Assembly (NCBI GenBank): GCA_903924075.1
Contig: CAIYAG010000269.1
Span: forward strand, 1 to 40,230
Direction: 5' to 3'
DNA from: an uncultured Bacteroidota bacterium
GTDB taxonomy: Bacteria; Bacteroidota; Bacteroidia; Chitinophagales; Chitinophagaceae
DNA length: 40,230 nucleotides
Shown: positions 19,296 to 27,032 of the stretch, piece after piece
Position numbering within the stretch: position 1 is the first letter of the stretch
Layout: every line of letters begins with the position of its first letter
Notes under the pieces: model-generated
Seen by the model: the letters and a program-made list of their open reading frames with translations, nothing else
Database searches by the model: none
What the model was told of the DNA's origin: nothing
Made by a program: the position numbers and the translations under genes

Positions 19296-19998
19296 AGAGA
19301 ATTTTATCTTTCAACTGATCAAAACATTCAATTGCTTCAATATAATCATCGGGCCTACCAATGTCTAACCAAAGCCCAGTATAAGTATTAACAAATACAG
19401 ATTTCTTTTTCTCTAATAGATCAAGCATCAATTGATCAAATCCATAAGGGCAATTATCTGGAATATAATTCAATACTTTTTTATTGAGCATATAGATTCC
19501 CATACTCACTTCAAAACTTTTAGTTGGTTTTTCTCTGAAGCCAGTGAGTATATTATTTTCAGTTTGCAAAACACCATAGTCGATCTTTTCTTCTCTCAAG
19601 TGAGAAGAGATACTGAATAAAGCATCATTATTCACATGGTTCTCAAAGAAATCTTTATAGGCAAGATCTGTAAGAATGTCTCCATTCATCACTAGAAAAT
19701 TATCTGGTAGTTCTTTGATCAATTTGAGTGGCCCCATGGTACCCAAGGGTTGATCTTCTAAAGAATAATTAATGGAGATTCCCCATTTGCTACCATTACC
19801 AAAAAACGCAGCGATCAATTCGGCTTGATGGTTTACTGCTAGTGTGATATGCGTAAATCCTTGAATCACCAATTGTCGGATGATCACTTCCAGTATTGGA
19901 TATTCGCCAATTGGCATTAACGGTTTAGGTAATACCACGGTATAGGGACGAAGTCTACTCCCTTTACCGCCAGCCAATATCACTGCATGTTTATTCAT
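19288..19998 (-). CDS. Sugar nucleotidyltransferase
   Basis: AVILAGGKGSRLRPYTVVLPKPLMPIGEYPILE, LGTMGPLKLI, NGDILTDL. Confidence 0.92.
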   Translation of the reverse strand: MNKHAVILAGGKGSRLRPYTVVLPKPLMPIGEYPILEVIIRQLVIQGFTHITLAVNHQAELIAAFFGNGSKWGISINYSLEDQPLGTMGPLKLIKELPDNFLVMNGDILTDLAYKDFFENHVNNDALFSISSHLREEKIDYGVLQTENNILTGFREKPTKSFEVSMGIYMLNKKVLNYIPDNCPYGFDQLMLDLLEKKKSVFVNTYTGLWLDIGRPDDYIEAIECFDQLKDKILYV

Positions 19999-20004
19999 GA
20001 TGCA

Positions 20005-21006
20005 TTAAATATTATAAGTGTCTGTTTTATAGCGGGCTAAGTTTTCGGGAACTGTAAACCAGTCGATGGTTTTCTGTAACCCCTTTTTGAATCCTTCTAA
20101 ACCGCCATATGCAGGCTCCCAATTCATGATTTTTTTTGCTTTTTCATAGCTAGCGAACAATCGTTCTACTTCACTCTTCTCGGGTCTTAACCGATCGCTG
20201 TCTAATTCAAAATGTATTTTCTTTCCCATCAATTCTGCGATCAGTTCAGCGGTATGCAAAACTGAAATTTCAAATCCGCTTCCAACATTTGTAACTGTAC
20301 CGTTGATCGCATCACATTCCATTGCTTTGATGAATCCGTTGGCAGTATCTTCTACAAAGGAAAAATCACGAGTTGGCGTAAGTGCTCCTAGTTTGATGGT
20401 TTCTTTTCCAGAAGCTATTTGTGAAATGATGGTTGGGATCACTGCTCTTGCAGATTGCCGCGGACCATAAGTATTAAATGGTCTGAGTACTGCAACTGGT
20501 GTATTGAATGAGGTATAAAAAGACAATGCGATCTGATCTGCACCGATCTTACTGGCAGAGTAAGGAGATTGACCTTGCAAAGGATGTTCCTCTGTGATAG
20601 GCACAAAACGAGCGGTACCATATACTTCGCTAGTAGAAGTATGCACTACTTTTCGAATATCCAATTCTTTCGCAGCTTGTACAATATTCAATGTGCCTTT
20701 AATATTCGTATCAACATAAGTATCTGGAGAGTGATAGGAATAAGGGATGGCAATGAGTGCGGCCAAATGCAGAACGGTATCACATCCTTTCATAGCGGTT
20801 TTTACACCATAGGGATCTCTGACATCGCCCATAAAAACTTCGAATTTTCCTTTCACTGCAGGATCACAGTAATCGAGCCAACCCCAGGTATTAAAAGAAT
20901 TATACAATGCAAAAGCGCGAACATCATAACCCTGTTTTACGAGCATCTCTGTTAGGTGCGAACCGATAAAACCGTCAGCTCCTGTCACTAATATTTTTCG
21001 TTTCAT
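20005..21006 (-). CDS. NAD-dependent 4,6-dehydratase, LegB-like
   Basis: KILVTGADGFIGSHLTEMLVKQGYDVRAFALYNSFNTWGWLD; STSEVYGTARFVPITEEHPLQGQSPYSASKIGADQIALSFY; RQSARAVIPTIISQ. I recognise this as LegB-type. Confidence 0.88.
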   Translation of the reverse strand: MKRKILVTGADGFIGSHLTEMLVKQGYDVRAFALYNSFNTWGWLDYCDPAVKGKFEVFMGDVRDPYGVKTAMKGCDTVLHLAALIAIPYSYHSPDTYVDTNIKGTLNIVQAAKELDIRKVVHTSTSEVYGTARFVPITEEHPLQGQSPYSASKIGADQIALSFYTSFNTPVAVLRPFNTYGPRQSARAVIPTIISQIASGKETIKLGALTPTRDFSFVEDTANGFIKAMECDAINGTVTNVGSGFEISVLHTAELIAELMGKKIHFELDSDRLRPEKSEVERLFASYEKAKKIMNWEPAYGGLEGFKKGLQKTIDWFTVPENLARYKTDTYNI

Positions 21007-21038
21007 GTCTCTATTTATAGATGATGGCTCCTTACATG

Positions 21039-22211
21039 TTAAGTAATGCTAAAATCTCTCTTTAACAATTGGTAAATGATCACAAACCAAACGATACAGC
21101 AAGGTAAGGCTTTCAGAGAGTATCGAACGATTTGCTCCCGAATGTAATGGGGTACCAAATCTGTAGGTGAAAGAATGGTCAATAAAAAAGTAAGCACTAA
21201 AAGTACGATCGGGAAAAATGTTCTTGGGTGGGCTTGTATCACATACCAGATCGCTAAGCCCGTTACTGCAATAACATAGGTGGGCGATTCTGCTGATGAA
21301 CTAAAGATCACTACGCCGATCAATGCCAATGCTAAGTAAGAAAGTCTAAAGTTAACCCAATGGTATTGTATGGTTCGCAGAAAGGGTAGCGCATATAAAA
21401 TAGCTGCAGGAACAGTAAACAAGTAGTTGGGAAGATTTCCAATTTGAAAAATTCGGCGCACCATTCCCATGAATGAGATATCCTGCATTCCTACTGTATC
21501 TATAATGATATTAGTTGCATTTTTTTCGACAAGCGAGTGTGCCCAATCTTGATAAGATTGAATTACAAATGCCGGAGAAGAAAGCAACATAGGTAAACAG
21601 AAAAAGACAATACACCAACCTATAAAACTCAAGAAAAAACGTAATTTATTATCTGAGAAAAAGAAGAAAGCTATACCTACAATCCCATAGATCTTAACAT
21701 ATAAACCTGCCACGATAAATAAGGTAGCAAGCACATCTTGTTTCTTTTCTGTAAAAACAAAACTCAATATGATCCAGCCGGTTAACATGGTATTGAACTG
21801 AACACTATGGGTGGCAGTCATCATTTCAATCATGCTAATGAGCAAGATCACATTCTTGTTTCTTTCGCTCACTGGTAAATGACCGATCGCAAAAAAAAGT
21901 ACCCAGGCGTTTACCAAACACCAGAGAAAACAGCCCAAAAAAGTGGGCAAAATGGCAAAAGGGGCGATGATCAAACCAAAGAACGGACCATAATGGTTCA
22001 TATCGGCATGGTCATCGGGGTAAGGCAGGTACAGATTTTGTTGATTGATACTATGCCAGAATACGTGCTTATATATTAAAAAATTATTGATATCGTCAAG
22101 CCCACGGCTCATTTCAACGGAAGCAGCAATGGCTGCCAATGCAAACCAAAGTACGGCAGGTAGTGGGATCGTGTATTTCCCCAGCTTGATATCTTTTAAT
22201 AAAAATTGCAT
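21039..22211 (-). CDS. Multispanning membrane glycosyltransferase, DUF2029/GT87-like
   Basis: About 10 hydrophobic helices, NLYLPYPDDHADMNHYGPFFGLIIAPFAILP (DUF2029-like); start moved to ATG at 22211. Confidence 0.75.
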   Translation of the reverse strand: MQFLLKDIKLGKYTIPLPAVLWFALAAIAASVEMSRGLDDINNFLIYKHVFWHSINQQNLYLPYPDDHADMNHYGPFFGLIIAPFAILPTFLGCFLWCLVNAWVLFFAIGHLPVSERNKNVILLISMIEMMTATHSVQFNTMLTGWIILSFVFTEKKQDVLATLFIVAGLYVKIYGIVGIAFFFFSDNKLRFFLSFIGWCIVFFCLPMLLSSPAFVIQSYQDWAHSLVEKNATNIIIDTVGMQDISFMGMVRRIFQIGNLPNYLFTVPAAILYALPFLRTIQYHWVNFRLSYLALALIGVVIFSSSAESPTYVIAVTGLAIWYVIQAHPRTFFPIVLLVLTFLLTILSPTDLVPHYIREQIVRYSLKALPCCIVWFVIIYQLLKRDFSIT

Positions 22212-22309
22212 TTTTTCGGCAATAGCCAAGTACAAAAATAGGTGAGGAATTGAATTAGAAAATTAATATTCAATAAAATGGAAGATTCCGGAAAACCGGA
22301 CAAAAAAAT

Positions 22310-22317
22310 TACTTTTG
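22310..22317 (+). promoter_or_regulatory. Candidate Bacteroidota -7 promoter element TACTTTTG
   Basis: Exact match to TAnnTTTG, 35 nt upstream of ATG 22352; short inverted repeat TCCGG-AAAA-CCGGA about 10 nt upstream. No clear -33 TTTG box seen. Confidence 0.35.
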
Positions 22318-22351
22318 CGCTCGATTGATTTAATCACTTAAAAAAGAGGAT

Positions 22352-23326
22352 ATGAGCAAAGGACCCGTTTCGCAGTTTATTCAGCACCATTACCGCCATT
22401 TTAATGCAGCGGCCTTGGTAGATGCTGCTAAAGGATATGAAACCCATTTATTGGATGGAGGAAAAATGTTAGTGAGTTTGGCAGGTGCCATGAGTACTGC
22501 CGAGTTAGGGATCAGCCTTGCTGAAATGATCCGACAAGACAAAATTGCCATCATCAGTTGTACTGGTGCTAACTTGGAAGAAGACGTCATGAACTTAGTA
22601 GCTCACAGCCATTATAAGCGTGTGCCCAACTATCGTGATCTTACACCACAAGATGAGTGGGATCTATTAGAAAACCACTATAACCGCGTTACAGATACCT
22701 GTATTCCTGAAGAAGAAGCCTTCCGCAGATTACAGAAGCACTTGGTGAAACAGTGGAAAGATGCAGAAGCTGCAGGTGAACGTTATTTTCCGCATGAGTT
22801 CTTATACAAGACCGTTTTATCGGGAGAGTTAGAACAGTACTATGAGATTGATCCAAAAAACAGTTGGATCATTGCTGCCGCTGAGAAGAATTTACCGATC
22901 GTGGTTCCGGGTTGGGAAGACAGTACCACAGGTAACATCTTCGCGAGTTATGTGATCAAAAACGAATTGAAGGCAAGCACTGTAAAAAGTGGGATCGAAT
23001 ACATGGTTTGGTTAACAGAATGGTATCGTGCAAACAGTGGAGGTAAAGGCGTTGGCTTCTTCCAAGTTGGTGGAGGTATTGCTGGAGATTTTCCAATCTG
23101 TGTAGTTCCGATGATGTACCAAGATCTGGAATGGCATGATGTTCCTTTCTGGAGCTATTTCTGCCAGGTAAGTGATTCAACAACCTCTTATGGATCATAC
23201 TCTGGTGCAGTTCCAAACGAAAAGATCACATGGGGCAAACTTGATATTCATACACCGAAATACATTGTTGAAAGCGACGCGACCATCGTAGTGCCGTTGA
23301 TTTTCGCGTATCTACTTGGGTGGTAG
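22352..23326 (+). CDS. Deoxyhypusine synthase-like family protein
   Basis: KMLVSLAGAMSTAELG, SCTGANLEEDVMN, PIVVPGWEDSTTGN, conserved SGAVPNEKITWGK carrying the DHS active-site lysine. Confidence 0.92.
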   Translation: MSKGPVSQFIQHHYRHFNAAALVDAAKGYETHLLDGGKMLVSLAGAMSTAELGISLAEMIRQDKIAIISCTGANLEEDVMNLVAHSHYKRVPNYRDLTPQDEWDLLENHYNRVTDTCIPEEEAFRRLQKHLVKQWKDAEAAGERYFPHEFLYKTVLSGELEQYYEIDPKNSWIIAAAEKNLPIVVPGWEDSTTGNIFASYVIKNELKASTVKSGIEYMVWLTEWYRANSGGKGVGFFQVGGGIAGDFPICVVPMMYQDLEWHDVPFWSYFCQVSDSTTSYGSYSGAVPNEKITWGKLDIHTPKYIVESDATIVVPLIFAYLLGW

Positions 23327-23387
23327 ATTTTTAGTGAAGAGAGAAGAGTGAAGAGTGAAGAACGGACGTAGATTATCTTAACGAATT

Positions 23388-23408
23388 ACCCTTGGCAAAG
23401 CCAAGGGT
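23388..23408 (+). terminator. Hairpin ACCCTTGGC-AAA-GCCAAGGGT followed by T7; probable terminator of the DHS-like gene
   Basis: 9-bp perfect stem, 3-nt loop, T tract on the plus strand. Confidence 0.8.
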
Positions 23409-23440
23409 TTTTTTATGCGACCAACTTTATCTAAATGAAA

Positions 23441-23463
23441 AACCCTAGGCAAGGCCTAGGGTT
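23441..23463 (-). terminator. Hairpin AACCCTAGGC-AAG-GCCTAGGGTT; probable terminator of the M28 peptidase gene
   Basis: 10-bp perfect stem; minus strand reads GCCTAGGGTTTTTCATTT. Confidence 0.75.
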
Positions 23464-23539
23464 AAAAAATGATTGTCTATAAACAAATGATTGTCCGTTC
23501 TTCACTCTTCACTCTTCACTCTTCACTCTTCACTTTCCT

Positions 23540-25087
23540 CTACCTGCTCGGCATATTCAACTTCATATCGCGCTTCAACATGTTATCACGATTTGCAATG
23601 TCCCATGCTGTATAGAAGATCATTTGCACACGTTTTTGCATGAGGTCGAAGTTGATTTTTTCGATGGTGTCTGTTGGTTTATGATAGTCGGCCTGTAACA
23701 TACCATCATAGAAGAACAAAATAGGAACGCCTTTTTTTGCGAAGTTGTAGTGGTCGCTTCTGTAGTAGATATTGTTCTTATCTGCCGGATCATCGTATTT
23801 GTAATCCAATACCAAATTGCTTGAAAGTTTGTTTGCAGCTTCATTGATTGGTTGCAATTCAGAACTTAATTTATCATGCCCAATCACATAAACCGTATTC
23901 GCAGAATCAGCAGTTTTACGTTCTGTATCAATTCTACCCACCATATCAGTATTCAGATCAGCTGTTGTTTTATCCATTGGATAGATCGGATGTTCTGAAT
24001 AATAATCAGAACCCCAGAGTCCTTTTTCTTCACCGCTTACCGTCATGAACACAATATTTCTACGCGGACCTTTTCCTTTTTTAGCTGCAGCTGTAAATGC
24101 CTCAGCCATTTGCATAACTCCAACTGTACCAGAACCATCATCATCTGCCCCGTAATAGATCACATCGCCTCTTTTACCTAAATGGTCGTAATGGCCAGTT
24201 AACATTAGGTACTCATCTTTTTTATCGGTACCTGGAAGTATGGCAATCACATTACTGCTTTCTAGGTTTTCAGTTGTTTTATCAGCTGCAACTTTGATTT
24301 CAGAAGTGTAGACTTTTTGCTTTAATAATTTGATCTGATCGATACTTAATTTTTCTGAGCGTCCAGTTAGTGCCGAAGCTACTTCAGCTGAAACAGTTGC
24401 CATCAAGAAACCATTGCTGGTATTAGGTTTCAAGTACATATTGCCTTTGGTGGAAGTAGGGTTCTTTTTAGGAAAGTCGGCCGAAATGATCAACAAACCC
24501 GCAGCGCCTTTTGCAATAGCTGCTCTCATCTTCATACTGGCAGATGCCGGATTCGACATCATAGCACGCATGCCACCTTGTGCAGGCATTGCGGTTCCAG
24601 ATGCACTTCCTTCTAAAACAAAAACCAGTTTTCCCTTTACATCAAGGTTCGCATAATCGTTGATCTGTTTAGCAGAATCAACAATTCCAAATCCTGCAAA
24701 AACAGCATTCTCGAAGTTCCAAACACCGGTAGAAACGGTTTGTAGGTTAAAACTGAAATCCTGATCCCAAGCAAAACTCCTACCATTCACAGAAAGTTTT
24801 TTTCCTACTAAAGCATCCTGATACACAGGATAAATTTGTTGATAGCTATCGCCATTACCTGGCTTTAGTCCCATTCTTTTAAATTCAGACTCTATATATG
24901 CAGCGGCTCTTTTTTGTCCGGGAGATGCAGTTTCTCTTCCTTCCATTTCAGCAGAAGCAATGATCGATAATTTTTGTTTTAAGTTTTGTGGATTGATGAT
25001 GCTTCCAAATTTTGCAACATCAGAAGGTGCCTGTGCAAATGCCATAGTACCAATCAAGGGAAGGCAAATCAGTAACATTTTTTTCAT
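23540..25087 (-). CDS. Secreted M28 family metallopeptidase with PA domain
   Basis: Signal peptide; LTGHYDHLGKRGDVIYYGADDDGSGTVGVMQMAEAF, SGEEKGLWGSDYY, RSDHYNFAKKGVPILFF. Confidence 0.93.
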   Translation of the reverse strand: MKKMLLICLPLIGTMAFAQAPSDVAKFGSIINPQNLKQKLSIIASAEMEGRETASPGQKRAAAYIESEFKRMGLKPGNGDSYQQIYPVYQDALVGKKLSVNGRSFAWDQDFSFNLQTVSTGVWNFENAVFAGFGIVDSAKQINDYANLDVKGKLVFVLEGSASGTAMPAQGGMRAMMSNPASASMKMRAAIAKGAAGLLIISADFPKKNPTSTKGNMYLKPNTSNGFLMATVSAEVASALTGRSEKLSIDQIKLLKQKVYTSEIKVAADKTTENLESSNVIAILPGTDKKDEYLMLTGHYDHLGKRGDVIYYGADDDGSGTVGVMQMAEAFTAAAKKGKGPRRNIVFMTVSGEEKGLWGSDYYSEHPIYPMDKTTADLNTDMVGRIDTERKTADSANTVYVIGHDKLSSELQPINEAANKLSSNLVLDYKYDDPADKNNIYYRSDHYNFAKKGVPILFFYDGMLQADYHKPTDTIEKINFDLMQKRVQMIFYTAWDIANRDNMLKRDMKLNMPSR

Positions 25088-25104
25088 ATAGCTGTTTTAG
25101 TTTT

Positions 25105-25560
25105 TTAAGAGCAGGTCATTTTATTAACACGGGTGGCATGACGGCCCCCTTCAAATGCAGTGGACATAAAGGTTTCCACCATTTGTTGCGCCACAAAATA
25201 GGAAACGAATCGGGCTGGGATGCAAATGATATTCGCATCATTATGTTGACGAACTAGTAAGGCAACATCGTTTTGCCAGCAAAGGCCAGCACGAATACCT
25301 GCATGTTTATTGGCAGTGATTGCAACCCCATTTGCAGAACCACATAACAAAATACCAAATGATGCTTCCCCTTTTTCAACTGCGGTAGAAACAGCATGTG
25401 CATAGTCTGGATAATCAACTGAATCTGTTGTGTAAGTGCCAAGATCTTTTACAGGCAAACCTTTTTCGGTTAACCATTTTACTAATTCAGCTTTGTAGGC
25501 AACTCCTGCATGGTCACTACCAATGGCAATGGGTTTAGTACTATCGAATACGAATGACAT
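25105..25560 (-). CDS. rpiB: Ribose 5-phosphate isomerase B
   Basis: IAIGSDHAGVAYKAEL, DYPDYAH, CGSANGVAITANKHAGIRAGLC, HNDANIICIPARF. Confidence 0.92.
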   Translation of the reverse strand: MSFVFDSTKPIAIGSDHAGVAYKAELVKWLTEKGLPVKDLGTYTTDSVDYPDYAHAVSTAVEKGEASFGILLCGSANGVAITANKHAGIRAGLCWQNDVALLVRQHNDANIICIPARFVSYFVAQQMVETFMSTAFEGGRHATRVNKMTCS

Positions 25561-25629
25561 CGATCTAAATTTAAGGGTTGAAGTTAAAAATTTGTAGCGA
25601 TTGCTATTTAAAAAAAGGTTGAATGGTTA

Positions 25630-26889
25630 TTATTTCAAAATCTTCATTTTCACCATTTCAATGCGGGTATCGCTTACAGCAACAATATCGAATTTATAAT
25701 GACCAATGATGATGGTTTCTTTTAATTTCGGAATGGTCTCATGTTCGTTGATGATGTATCCACTAAGGGTTTCAGAATCAGTGACAGCGAAATCCATTTT
25801 GTATTTTTCATTCAGGTAGTCGAGCTCAAGCCGACCGCTAAACATGAATTCATCTTCTGTGAGTTGTTTTTCCTCGAATTCTGCCACATCATATTCATCG
25901 TGAATTTCTCCGAAGATTTCTTCTAGAACGTCTTCCATGGTAACAATACCTGATGTTCCACCAAATTCATCTACCACCCAGGCAATACTTCTGCGCTCTT
26001 TGGTGAATTTATTGATCAGGTCAGTTGCACTCATACTTTCAGGAACAGCCATCATTGGGTGCATGATAGATTTAACGGAACTAGGCTTTTGAAATAGGTC
26101 TAATTGGTGTACATAGCCCAAAATATTGTCAATATTTTCATCATATACTACCAATTTGCTCAATTGGGTACTAATGAAATGCGTTCTAAGTTCTGCAATA
26201 GAACAATTGATATCTACTCCCTCAATTTCAGTTCTAGGAACTAAACACTGACGGATCTTCACCAATGGTAAACTCAAAGCATTCTCAAATAATTCGGTAT
26301 TAAGTTCAGAATTGTCTTCATCCAGGTCTTTGGTTTGCTGAAAAAAATGCTCCAGATCAACCTTGTTAAAAGCATCGTTGCGATTATTCAAATGCAGGTT
26401 GAAAACGTATTTCAGGATCCATTGAGACATGTCTACAAATAAGGAAGCAACGGGTTCAAATAAGGTATAAAAAAACTGAGCGATCGGTGCAAATAGGCTG
26501 AGAAGTCTTTCACTCTTTGCTTTGAAAACGGCTTTAGGTATGAATTCCCCTAATACCAACACAACGATAGTAGAAATTAAAGTATCAACAATTAGTTGAA
26601 CAATACTATTCTTAAAATTGATAGGGCGCCAAGCAATCGATTGAAGTAATTCATCGAAAAGCAAACCATAGATAACAAGAAAAATATTTAAACCAATCAG
26701 GCATGATCCGATAAATTTTGCCGGATTTTCCATGAAGTTGGCGAGGATTATGCCACTCTTTTTGCCCTGCTTTTTTTTGAGCTCGATACTCAATCGATTC
26801 GCACTTACAAATGCAATCTCATAGCCTGCAAAAAAACCAATCATCACCAACGTGCCAATGATAGAAAGGAGGATATACAGTTCAGACAT
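25630..26889 (-). CDS. CNNM/CBS/CorC_HlyC domain membrane protein (GldE/hemolysin-like)
   Basis: N-terminal CNNM TM region, CBS pair (LVPRTEIEGVD; WVVDEFGGTSGIVTMEDVLEEIFGEIHDEYD), C-terminal transporter-associated domain. Confidence 0.9.
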   Translation of the reverse strand: MSELYILLSIIGTLVMIGFFAGYEIAFVSANRLSIELKKKQGKKSGIILANFMENPAKFIGSCLIGLNIFLVIYGLLFDELLQSIAWRPINFKNSIVQLIVDTLISTIVVLVLGEFIPKAVFKAKSERLLSLFAPIAQFFYTLFEPVASLFVDMSQWILKYVFNLHLNNRNDAFNKVDLEHFFQQTKDLDEDNSELNTELFENALSLPLVKIRQCLVPRTEIEGVDINCSIAELRTHFISTQLSKLVVYDENIDNILGYVHQLDLFQKPSSVKSIMHPMMAVPESMSATDLINKFTKERRSIAWVVDEFGGTSGIVTMEDVLEEIFGEIHDEYDVAEFEEKQLTEDEFMFSGRLELDYLNEKYKMDFAVTDSETLSGYIINEHETIPKLKETIIIGHYKFDIVAVSDTRIEMVKMKILK

Positions 26890-26944
26890 GGCGGAAAAAT
26901 AGGATAAATTATTTGTACTGCAAAGCTAGGGTAATCTAGTAAAA

Positions 26945-26972
26945 AACTACCCCCGATTCTTCGGGGGTAGTT
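26945..26972 (-). terminator. Intrinsic terminator for the minus-strand ECF operon
   Basis: AACTACCCCCGA-TTCT-TCGGGGGTAGTT: 12-bp perfect stem, 4-nt loop; T tract on the minus strand. Confidence 0.88.
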
Positions 26973-27032
26973 ATGTTGGCAGGCAACATGAGAATTGACA
27001 AAAAATTGATTTATAGGTGAAATATTTAAGTA

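Larger units (their letters stand above)
23334..23533. repeat. Composite repeat element, copy 2 (inverted relative to copy 1): GTGAAGA heptad arrays flanking two hairpins
   Basis: Left: GTGAAGA-GAGAAGA-GTGAAGA-GTGAAGA-ACGGA (23334..23366); right: TCCGT-(TCTTCAC)x5 (23494..23533). Reverse complement of the core aligns with copy 1 (137 vs 138 nt). Confidence 0.9.

Noticed and set aside
20569-20955. 128-aa plus-strand ORF opposite the LegB-like gene
   Set aside because: Antisense shadow of a strongly supported CDS; low-complexity composition.
23494-23533. Tandem TCTTCAC units as a possible CRISPR array
   Set aside because: Units are 7 bp and contiguous with no spacers; no cas genes in the window. 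They are arms of the composite repeat.
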